DNA of 64,000 bases from positions 930,001 to 994,000 of the forward strand of contig CAWFWX010000003.1 in the NCBI GenBank assembly GCA_963819635.1, in the 5' to 3' direction. Source of the DNA: JACVRW01 sp963819635. Lineage in GTDB: Bacteria; Actinomycetota; Thermoleophilia; Solirubrobacterales; Thermoleophilaceae. The position numbers and the translations under genes are program-made. The notes beneath the pieces were generated by a model. That model was not told the origin of the DNA. It saw only the letters and a list, made by a program, of their open reading frames with translations, and did no database searches. Shown here one piece after another: positions 35,720 to 43,600 of this stretch. Position 1 is the first letter of the stretch. The number at the start of each line of letters is the position of its first letter.

Positions 35720-36882
35720 GGGAACACCAGCAGGCCGTCGCTGACGCGGCGTTCGACCCTGTCGGCGGGCCGATTGACGACCTCGCCCCGCACCACCATG
35801 GTGCTCGAGCCGCCGCCGTCGAGGTTGAGCGCGTCGCGCGCGCCGAGCGAGCGCATGAGCCGAGCGGCCTCCGGCAGCGTCATGCCGGCGCTCCACCCCG
35901 GGAGCCTGCCGTCCACGGTCACGAGCAGAAGCGTGCCGTCGGCCCGCACCCCGGCGAGGGTGCGAGGCTGGCGGCCGGCCACGAACGAGCCGAAGAACGA
36001 CGGCGCCTGCGGCGGGCGGAATCCCTCGGCGGCGGCGGTCACCGCAACCCGGCCGGCCCGGAGCAGCCGCGGGCCGCCGCCCACGACGACCGACGTCGTC
36101 CCCAGGTCCACGCTCCGTCCACCCGCCCTCACGTCGAGCGTGACCGCCGCCCGGCTGCGCGGCAGCGCCACGTCGCGGAGGAAGCGGGCGGCGTCGCCGG
36201 TGCCCGTCAGGAGCACGCCGTCGCGCGGCACGGGCCCGCTGCCCGGCGGCCGCACGGCCGTCACCACGCCGTCGCGAACCACCGCCTCCACGCCGCCCTC
36301 GCGCGGCGGGCGGGCCCCGTACCGGGGCGTGAGGAGCACGAGCTCGCTGGCATCGCCGCAGGTGAGCACCGCGTTCGGCCGCGTCGTCGGCTGGTCGCCG
36401 CCGCGCCCCCCGCAGGCGGGGATCAGCCCGCGCGTGCGATCGATTCCATCGATCTCACGTGACCGTCCGTTCACCGTGAGGCGCCCGCGGAAGCGGACCG
36501 GGGCGATGAAGGGTGCGCCGGGCGCGATCGCGGGCAGGATCAGCGCCGACCGCCCGTCGACCGGCTCGCTGAGCAGCTCACCGTCGATCGCGAGCACCCC
36601 CACGGGATCCCCGCTCGGCGCGAAGTAGCCGCCGTTCACGCCGGCGACCGCCTGCACGCGACGCGCCATCGCGCTCACGCGCTCACGTCCGGCGATCCGC
36701 CCGTTCGAGAGCAGGCCGCGGACTCGCGCCGGGTCGACCGCGAGCACGTTGATCCGGACCGGGCCGCTCGCGCGCACGATCGTGGTCCACTCCACCCCCG
36801 GCTCGACCTCCACCGCGATCGCCGCGGAAGGAGCCAGGCAAGCCACCAGGGCCGCCAGGAGCGCTGCCGTTCGTAGGCGCAT
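35716..36882 (-). CDS. Secreted NAGPA-domain phosphodiester glycosidase-like protein
   Basis: ATG 36882 starts a signal peptide (RLRTAALLAALVAC, IAV cleavage). The 388-aa protein resembles the NAGPA family: RVQAVAGVNGGYFAPSGDPVG near residue 75, SFFGSFVAGRQPRTLAGVRADGTLLLVTVDG and LGARDALNLDGGGSSTMVVRG near the C terminus. This family includes the uncovering enzyme that removes GlcNAc from phosphodiesters and, in bacteria, exopolysaccharide-related proteins. It is coupled to the secreted phosphatase below; together they may act on a phosphodiester-linked glycan (inference). Its -10 box overlaps the GST promoter. Confidence 0.85.
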   Translation of the reverse strand: MRLRTAALLAALVACLAPSAAIAVEVEPGVEWTTIVRASGPVRINVLAVDPARVRGLLSNGRIAGRERVSAMARRVQAVAGVNGGYFAPSGDPVGVLAIDGELLSEPVDGRSALILPAIAPGAPFIAPVRFRGRLTVNGRSREIDGIDRTRGLIPACGGRGGDQPTTRPNAVLTCGDASELVLLTPRYGARPPREGGVEAVVRDGVVTAVRPPGSGPVPRDGVLLTGTGDAARFLRDVALPRSRAAVTLDVRAGGRSVDLGTTSVVVGGGPRLLRAGRVAVTAAAEGFRPPQAPSFFGSFVAGRQPRTLAGVRADGTLLLVTVDGRLPGWSAGMTLPEAARLMRSLGARDALNLDGGGSSTMVVRGEVVNRPADRVERRVSDGLLVFP

Positions 36883-36889
36883 GCCCGAC

Positions 36890-36899
36890 AGGCTAGGTT
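36890..36899. promoter_or_regulatory. Overlapping divergent -10 boxes in a 23-bp spacer
   Basis: The gene starts at 36882 (minus) and 36906 (plus) are 23 bp apart. AGGCTAGGTT contains TAGCCT read on minus (7 nt before ATG 36882) and TAGGTT read on plus (6 nt before GTG 36906); they share the central CTA. Both spacings fit leaderless transcripts starting at the start codon. There is no Shine-Dalgarno for either gene. Confidence 0.6.
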
Positions 36900-36905
36900 G
36901 CGCGG

Positions 36906-37536
36906 GTGATCCTCTACGACCATCCCGCGTCCGGCAACTGCATGAAGGCCCGGATCCTGCTGCGCCAGCTGGACCGGCCCTACGAGCGCGTGACCGTCGA
37001 CCTCTTCACGGGAGAGACGCGCACCCCGGAGCACTTCGGCCGGAATCCGGACGGCCGCGTGCCGGTCCTGGAGCTCGACTCCGGCGAGACGATCCCGGAA
37101 TCCGGGGCGATCCTGACCTACCTCGGCTCGGGCACGGCATACCTCCCGGAGGCGCCCATCGGGCGCGCGCGCGTGGCCCAGTGGATGCTGTTCGAGCAGA
37201 ACCGCATCGAGGCGGAGCTGGCGTACGCCCGCTTCCTGAAGCTGTCAGGCCGCCACGAGCAGATGCCCGAGGTCTACGCGAACCGGCTCGAGCGCGGCAG
37301 CGACGCGCTCGCCGCGCTGGACCGCGGCCTGTCCGACGGGCGGGACGTTCCTCGCCGGCGACTACTCCATCGCCGACATCGCCGTGTACGCGTACGTGCA
37401 TTGCGCGCCGGACGCCGGCGCGGACCTCAGCCCGCACGCTCACGTCGCTTCATGGATCGAGCGCGTGGAGGCCACGCCGGGGTTCGAGAACGACCTCGAG
37501 CCGCTGCCCGCCCACGCCCTGCAGCGCCCGGTCTGA
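36906..37536 (+). CDS. Glutathione-S-transferase-like protein (one frameshift)
   Basis: GTG 36906 opens ILYDHPASGNCMKARILLRQL, the thioredoxin-like N-terminal domain with the SGNCxK pattern, then GRVPVLELDSGETIPESGAILTYL (the conserved cis-Pro and Glu-Ser). The all-helical C-terminal domain begins near residue 85; the frame shifts near 37335-37345 and continues GTFLAGDYSIADIAVYAYVHCAPDAG to TGA 37534-37536. The catalytic Ser/Cys type is uncertain. Actinobacteria usually lack glutathione, so the true thiol or function is unknown. Confidence 0.85.
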
Positions 37537-37539
37537 CTC

Positions 37540-37872
37540 CTACGGACGCTTCCGGAACGGAAGCTGGTCCGTCATCGACGTGAGCTCGAACACCCGCATT
37601 ACTACCGGTGGGCCGGGCTCGAGCTCGAACTCGAACCCGTCCTTCGAGGCCTCGATGGCCCACTGAGACACGAGGTGCAGCCCTGAGGAATCCATGAAGG
37701 TGAGGCCGCTCAGGTCGAGGATGAGGTGATCGACGCCGGAGCGGCGCAGGCTCCGAAGCTCCCGTTCGACGGCGCCGACGGTGGCCATGTCGAGCTCCCC
37801 CCGCGGCGCGACGACCACATGGTCGCCCTCCGGAGTGACCTCGCACCTGAACGGCTGGATCTCTCGTGCCAA
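37540..37872 (-). CDS. STAS-domain anti-sigma-factor antagonist
   Basis: The 110-aa single-domain protein has the phosphorylatable Ser in LILDLSGLTFMDSSGLHLVSQWA, and an N-terminal beta strand EVTPEGDHVVVAPRGELDMATV. Such proteins (SpoIIAA/RsbV type) relieve a serine kinase anti-sigma factor when unphosphorylated. No partner kinase or sigma factor is in the window. It is convergent with the GST gene across 3 nt. Confidence 0.88.
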   Translation of the reverse strand: MAREIQPFRCEVTPEGDHVVVAPRGELDMATVGAVERELRSLRRSGVDHLILDLSGLTFMDSSGLHLVSQWAIEASKDGFEFELEPGPPVVMRVFELTSMTDQLPFRKRP

Positions 37873-37975
37873 TGCTTGCCCTCCGGTTTGTAATGGAGAA
37901 CAAGCACGATGGCCCCGCCACCCTCGCGCCCGGTTCCCGGCAAGTCCGCGACCGAGCGCCCCTGGAAGAGGCCCC

Positions 37976-38128
37976 TCAGCCGTGGCGCGATCCTACCCAC
38001 GTTTGGAGGCGGCGGCCACCCCGGAAGCGCCGGCGCTGCTCGTCCTCGATGACCGGCGCGTCGGGCAGCGCCGAGCGGGCAAGGGACATCAGGCGAACGT
38101 CGATGAGCGGTATCCCGAACATGTGCAT
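37976..38128 (-). CDS. Small basic protein of unknown function
   Basis: The ATG at 38128-38126 is preceded by GGAGGTC (38131-38137), a good Shine-Dalgarno. The 50-aa product begins MHMFGIPLIDVRLMSLARSA and ends in an Arg-rich segment (EDEQRRRFRGGRRLQTWVGSR). It lies between the STAS gene and the divergent CGNR gene, whose start is 62 bp away, so the spacer probably holds promoters for both. No family is recognised. The longer in-frame start near 38206 would cross the CGNR start and was not chosen. Confidence 0.45.
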   Translation of the reverse strand: MHMFGIPLIDVRLMSLARSALPDAPVIEDEQRRRFRGGRRLQTWVGSRHG

Positions 38129-38173
38129 GTGACCTCCATCAGTTGTTTCGGGCGACACAGAGACCATACCCAG

Positions 38174-38205
38174 TGTGTCCGGTATGATGCGTGACAGTGG
38201 ACACA
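38174..38205. promoter_or_regulatory. Inverted repeat TGTGTCC/GGACACA spanning the CGNR gene start
   Basis: TGTGTCC (38174-38180) and GGACACA (38199-38205) are perfect inverted 7-bp arms separated by 18 bp containing the likely -10 (TATGAT 38183-38188) and the GTG start at 38191. A repressor bound here would block its own gene; the CGNR protein itself is a candidate. This is an inference from symmetry only. Confidence 0.4.
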
Positions 38206-38835
38206 TCCGGAAGAACCGTCGAGAACGTCCCGCTCGAGGGCGGCCACCTCGCGCTCGACTTCGCGAACACCGAGGGCGGCATGCGCGACGACCCGCCGAG
38301 CCCCGACGACGAGTACCTCGAGACCTACGACGACCTCGCCACCTGGAGCGCGCGGCTCGGCCTCGTCTCGAAGCGCCAGGCCGACCTGCTGAGGGCGGCC
38401 GGCAGGCGCGACGAGCGCGCCGCCGCGCGCGCGCTCCGTCAGGCGAAGGAGCTGCGCGCGCTCATCTATTCCATCTTCCGAGCGCTGGCCGACGGCCGGG
38501 AGCCGCCCGAGGAGCTGATCGAGCGGCTGCGCGACGCCGAGCGCACCGCACTGGCGGACGCCCTGCTCGTCCGGTCGGGGAACGCGATGGCATGGAGCTG
38601 GCCGGCGCCCAGGGAGCTCACCGATCCCCTGCGCCCCGTGGTGCACGCGGCGGTGGAGCTCCTCACAGAAGGCCCGCTCGACCGCGTGGCGACGTGCGGC
38701 AACTGCCGCTGGCTCTTCCTCGACCAGAGCCGCAACCACAGCCGGCGCTGGTGCTCGATGGACGAATGCGGCATCCAGATGAAGCACGCCCGCTTCGTCG
38801 AGAGGCGGCGCCGTCAGGCGTCGTCCGCGCGATAG
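38191..38835 (+). CDS. ABATE-domain/CGNR zinc-finger transcriptional regulator
   Basis: The 214-aa protein has the N-terminal ABATE region (GGHLALDFANTEGGM... YDDLATWSARLGL, alpha-helical) and the C-terminal CGNR zinc finger: TCGNCRWLFLDQSRNHSRRWCSMDECG, supplying CxxC...CxxxC-type ligands. The CGNR family are DNA-binding regulators, often of stress or metabolism genes. GTG 38191 is chosen (GTG 38197 is an alternative). It overlaps the inverted repeat operator. It is convergent with the FHIPEP gene, 15 nt away. Confidence 0.88.
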   Translation: MTVDTSGRTVENVPLEGGHLALDFANTEGGMRDDPPSPDDEYLETYDDLATWSARLGLVSKRQADLLRAAGRRDERAAARALRQAKELRALIYSIFRALADGREPPEELIERLRDAERTALADALLVRSGNAMAWSWPAPRELTDPLRPVVHAAVELLTEGPLDRVATCGNCRWLFLDQSRNHSRRWCSMDECGIQMKHARFVERRRRQASSAR

Positions 38836-38850
38836 CCGCAGCCGCCGGGC

Positions 38851-40638
38851 TCAGCCCGTGGTCACGCCCGCCGGCGATCGCGTCGGTGCGATTCGAGCCA
38901 CCGGCATCACGTTCAGGTCCGACGGTATCTCGGAGTACCTGACCACGCGCAGATCGGGCAGCTCGGGCGCGATCAGCCGCCGGATGGCGGTGCGCGCACG
39001 TCTCGAGGTCAGCATCACCGGGGTCGTCGCGGCCGGCGGCAGCTCCGACAGCTGCTCCCAGACCGCGTCGCGGAGCAGCTCGAGCGTCTCCTCGGCCTCG
39101 GGCCGCTCGATGTCGCCCTCGAAGTCGTCCGGCGCTGCGTCCAGCGCGAGCTCCTCGAACTGAGGGTCGAGCAGGTAGACGACCATCGTGTCGGTGCCGA
39201 ACGAAAAGCGGCTGCCGATGAAGTCCGACATTCCCTCGCGCACGAAGCGGGCGAGTTCGCGCGCGCGTGCGAGCGGTGTATCCGGCAGCGGCCCGTCAAC
39301 CGGCAGGCGCTCGTCGAACACGGTCTCCGAGTCGGCATCGGCGTGGATCGTGTCGAAGCGCCGAAGCCGTTCCAGCACGGTTCGCATGTCGCGGATCGCG
39401 AGGCCGCCATCCAGGAGCTCGCGCAGCACGCGCGTGACCTCCCCGAGCGACCAGCGCTCGAGCACGGCGTGGACCAGCGCGGGTTCGCCCAGGCGGTGGA
39501 GCTCGAACTCGACATCGCGGACCGAGAGCAGCCGCGCCGCGTTGCGGCGCACCTCCGTGAAGACGAGATAGCGGACGAACGCGAGCCGATCGAAGGTCGT
39601 GTAGCCCATCTGCTGCGCGGCCTCGCCGTCCGCCTCCCGAATCAGGGCTGAGGGCCCGACCGGTCCGAGCGCCGGGCGGACGTCGATGTCCGGCAGGCTC
39701 GAGGGCGCGCCGTTGATCAACAGCATGCCCTCGGGGGGCAGCGGCAGGCCGATCCCGACGACGTCGTTGATGCGGATGGAGACCATCTCCTCGGGCACCC
39801 GTTCGGACGGCACCCAGAACAGGTCCGGCAACCGGAGCCCGAAGTCCAGGTAGATCGCCTCCTCCGTCTCCTGGAAGTCCGGCCGGACCCGGTCGGGGAC
39901 GGTGATGGCGTAGACCGTGATCGACCTGTACCGCGACGGGTTCTCCGAGAGGAGCCCGGACAGGGTGATCGGGTTCACGTGGATCTCCACCCGGCGCGGG
40001 CGGAGGCGGGCCACGAGCGTCTCGGCGATGTCGGCAGCCGGCCGGCCGGCCCCGTCCTGGATCGCGCCCAGCACGGTCTCGCGTCTCGATGCCCATACGC
40101 CCAGGCCGAGCATGCCGCGGAGGACGCCGGACACATCGCCGCCCGACGGCGAGCCGGCGCCGTTCCCGAGGTCCGCCGCGTACTCGGCCACCTGATCGTC
40201 GCCGACGAGGCAGGAGGCGCGCCGCTGCACCACCTCCAGGACGAGCCGCAGGACGAACTCCGACAGCGCCGCGCCGTCCGGCGCGTCCTCGACCGCGTTG
40301 CGCAGCCAGGCGTCCCGGATGCTGTGACCCGACTCCCCGTCGAAGCGCAGCGCCGCCTTCCTCTCAGGCTCTCGCATCGCCGCGAGCCACGCCTGGCGGG
40401 CGACGCGCGGATCGTACGGCTGAAGCCGGCCCTCCAGGCGAAGCCGCAGCGCGCGGGTGGACTCCACGCGGTCGACCGTCACGACCGCGCGGGCCGCAAG
40501 GCCCATGCCCTCGAACAGGTCGTCGAGCTCGTCCGCAAGAGCGGGAATGGCGTCCTCGGCCGCCGCGACGAGCGCCGGGAGCGAGGGGTCCACCTCGACC
40601 ACGACGCGAAGCTCGCCGCGCTTCCAGCGTGCGGTCAC
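38851..40638 (-). CDS. FHIPEP-domain protein A (FlhA/EscV cytoplasmic-domain homologue without membrane part)
   Basis: The 595-aa protein carries no transmembrane helix. From about residue 245 onward it follows the FlhA/EscV cytoplasmic layout: YLDFGLRLPDLFWVPSERVPEEMVSIRINDV (D1 strands), EAAQQMGYTTFDRLAFVRYLVFTEVRRNAARLLSVRDVEFEL (D2), VLRELLDGGLAIRDMRTVLERL (D3 helix as in LQNLLRERVSIRDLRTILEAL-type sequences) and PVMLTSRRARTAIRRLIAPELPDLRVVRYSEIPSDL (D4). Residues 1-240 are novel to me. Normally these domains form the nonameric substrate-receiving ring of type III export gates. It overlaps the upstream FHIPEP gene by 4 nt. Confidence 0.8.
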   Translation of the reverse strand: MTARWKRGELRVVVEVDPSLPALVAAAEDAIPALADELDDLFEGMGLAARAVVTVDRVESTRALRLRLEGRLQPYDPRVARQAWLAAMREPERKAALRFDGESGHSIRDAWLRNAVEDAPDGAALSEFVLRLVLEVVQRRASCLVGDDQVAEYAADLGNGAGSPSGGDVSGVLRGMLGLGVWASRRETVLGAIQDGAGRPAADIAETLVARLRPRRVEIHVNPITLSGLLSENPSRYRSITVYAITVPDRVRPDFQETEEAIYLDFGLRLPDLFWVPSERVPEEMVSIRINDVVGIGLPLPPEGMLLINGAPSSLPDIDVRPALGPVGPSALIREADGEAAQQMGYTTFDRLAFVRYLVFTEVRRNAARLLSVRDVEFELHRLGEPALVHAVLERWSLGEVTRVLRELLDGGLAIRDMRTVLERLRRFDTIHADADSETVFDERLPVDGPLPDTPLARARELARFVREGMSDFIGSRFSFGTDTMVVYLLDPQFEELALDAAPDDFEGDIERPEAEETLELLRDAVWEQLSELPPAATTPVMLTSRRARTAIRRLIAPELPDLRVVRYSEIPSDLNVMPVARIAPTRSPAGVTTG

Positions 40639-43600
40639 GGTCGCACGGTCCTCAGCCTGCGCCGCCAGCGTGGTGTGCGGATCTCGGAGCGGGCCAGTAT
40701 CCGCACGCCCGGGTACTCCCGCTCGAGGACGAGCCGCACGGGGCGCCGCAGGCGCGCATCGCGGACCACGAGCACCGGGTCGTTCTCCTGCTCGAGGTCC
40801 GCCCGGAAGCCCGCGATCAGGTCGTCGGCCTCGCGGCTCGTGAGCGCCAGGAAGGTGGTCCCGTTGTCGCGCCGGACTCCCTTCGCCACGGCCGCTTCAA
40901 GATCTCCCCGCACGACGACGACGTTGGCGTCGTCGCGCAGGCCGAGGGCCTCCGGCGACAGCTGCGCGCGCACCGACTCGACGGTGTCGGCCACCCCGAG
41001 ATCCGCCGGAACGCTCGCGAACGCCTCGACGATCGGGGCCAGCTCGTGAATGGAGACGCGCTCTCGAATGAGCGCCTGCATGACCTCGACGAGCCGAACC
41101 CGCCGGCTCTTGTCCCCGAGCACCGGCTCCGCCCAGTCCGGGAGCACGTCGTCCTGCGCGTCCTCCCATTGGGACAGGCGATCGGCGAGATCCTGGAAGC
41201 CCGCCACATCGCCGAGGTGGGCCACGATGGTCCGGCGAACATCGTCGATCATCGCGCGGTAGAAGCCTCGATCCTTGGGATCGAGCCGGCCGCCACCGAT
41301 CGGCGCCTCCCGGAGCAGCACCACGTAGCGACCGTCGTCGAGATTGGGATCGACTCGGATCCGCACGCCGGGGATCGTCACCCCCCAGGCATCCTCGATC
41401 TCCCCGCGCACCGTCTCGATCGCCTCGAGCGTCGGCTGCAGCTCGGGCGTGTGCTCGCCGGCGGGGAAGAAGTCGGGATCGGTCTCGAGAAGCAGCGGCG
41501 TCGCACCCGCCGGGAGCTCCCGTCGCGCGTTCTCCTCGTTTGCCTCGGGCGCCCGGACGACCAGGTCGTAGCGCCGGCCCGCCAGCTCGATGAGACCCGC
41601 CGCGGCGTCACCGGCCGCGGTCTTGCCCGCGCCGAGCGCGGACTCGAGCCATTCGGCCAGGGCCGCGTAGGCGGGCGGCGTCGTGACCTGCTCGGCCAGC
41701 TCGTCCACCAGATGCGTTCGCCAGCGACCGTCCTCCTCGACGTCCGCGGCGACCTCCTCCAGCGCCTCGATCGCCTCGGCGTGCTCGTCCAGGGCGAACA
41801 GCGCCCGCGCGACGCCCGTTGCCGAGTCCTTGCGAGTCCGGTCGTCGGGTGCGTCGCCCGCGGCGGCGCGGTAGGCCTCCGCGCTCTCGCGCCAGCTCTC
41901 GTGCTCGGCGAACCTGAATCCGAGCTCCTCCTGGATCTCGGGCCGCTTCGAGCGAGCGGCACGCCGGTAGACGGCCAGCACCTGGTCTCGCTCGCGCCCG
42001 AGCGCGTCCAGCTGGTCGCCGACCCAGAGGTGGACGTAGTCCGGGTCGCCCGCCTCCCGATCCTGCCTCAGCGCCTCGCCGACCCTCTCCTCGTGCCGCT
42101 CGCTCGCCGCGTTCAGACGCAGGCTCGTCTCGTCGAGGTCGAAGATCCTCTGCTCGACAGCGATCTCCGGGTCCTCCAGGAGCCAGGTGAGCTTCCAGAA
42201 GTCCGGGTCGCCCTCGAGCCAGCTGTCGATGACCTCGACCAGCCGCGTGCCCGCGTTCTCCAGCTCCGTCTCATGCTCGGGTTCGGCGACGGCCTGCCCG
42301 AGCAGAGAACGGCGGTACTCGCGGAGCACCTCGAAGTCGCCCGCCCAGTAGCGCTTGAGGATATGGCGCAGCACCCGCTCGGCCCCCGCGCGCTCGGCCG
42401 CCGGGGTGACGCACCAGGCGAGCAGCGCTTGGACGTGCACCTCGTCGAGCTCCCGCTCCCAGCGCAGCTCCCGCAGGTAATCCTCCCGCTCGAGCGCCTG
42501 CAGGTCGATCGTCCGGCCCGCCGGCTGCGCCGCCCAGAGCCAGCGCTGCGGAAGCAGGCGGTCGAGGACCTCGGCGATCTCCTCCTCGCGCCTCATGGCG
42601 TCGCGGTCCGCCTCCTCCGCCTGCTCGCGCAGTCCGCTCGCGTCGTCCTCGAGCTGCTGGGCCTCGTCCTGGAGCTTCTTCGGATCCGGCCCCGCGAGCC
42701 CGCGCTGGCGCTCCGACGCGCGTGCATACTCGGCGACCGCGCGCGTAACGGCACGCGGCTCCTCCGACTGCGGGATCTGCAGCACGCCGCTCTCGCGCGT
42801 GCCCGGGTTGAGCCCTGCCGCCGCGAGCTGGCCAGCCTCGGTGCGCTTCGCAAGCGCCGCCTCCTCCGCCTCCATGGCCTCCTCGCGCAGCTCCTTCGCC
42901 CTCGCCTGGAGCTTGGGCACCCGCTCGGCGTCCTCCCTCACCAGTTCGAGCATCGCGTCGGGCCAGTTCGGCTCTCGCTCGTAGACGCGCTCGATCGTTG
43001 CGGGCGACCCGATGTCACCGGTCCGGTCGCCGACCATCCAGCCGAAGCGATGGATGTTGTAGAGCGGCAGGAGGAAGCCGGGCGAGAGCTCGGCGGCTTC
43101 CTCGAACGCCTCGAGCGCATTGCGCGTGTAGGCCGGGTCGCCGAAGCGGTGGTAGTAGTTGACGCAGGCCTCGCCGTAGTCGTTCAGCACGAAGGCCAGG
43201 ACCGACTCGCGCTCGCGCTTCGAGGTGCTCCCATCGTCGCCGGAGTCGGTTCGCTCACGGACGGTCTCGAGGTACTTCTCGAAGCGCGCCATCATCTCGC
43301 CGCCGATCAGCTCGAACTGGTAGTCGCTGTAGCCCGCGTCGTGTGAGACCCCGCTGGCAATGTCCGCGCTCACGCCGTTCAGGTAGTGGCGGTAGGCGTC
43401 GGCGAAGCGGACCTCGGGGCCCTCGGCCGCGATGCGAGCCAGGCCGTAGTCGAGCTGCGCGACGAAGGTCTCGCGCTTGATCTCCTTGTACTGGCGCCCG
43501 CGCTCGTAGGCCTCCCGGGCCTCCTCGAAGTCCCCGAGCAGCCAGTGCATGTAGCCCACGTTCCCCCAGGCCACGATGTTGCCGGGGTTCAGCCTGAGGA

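Noticed and set aside
40089..43346. A 1085-aa open frame on the plus strand across the FHIPEP genes
   Set aside because: Arg/Pro-rich and repetitive in composition; crosses the overlap of two good minus-strand genes.
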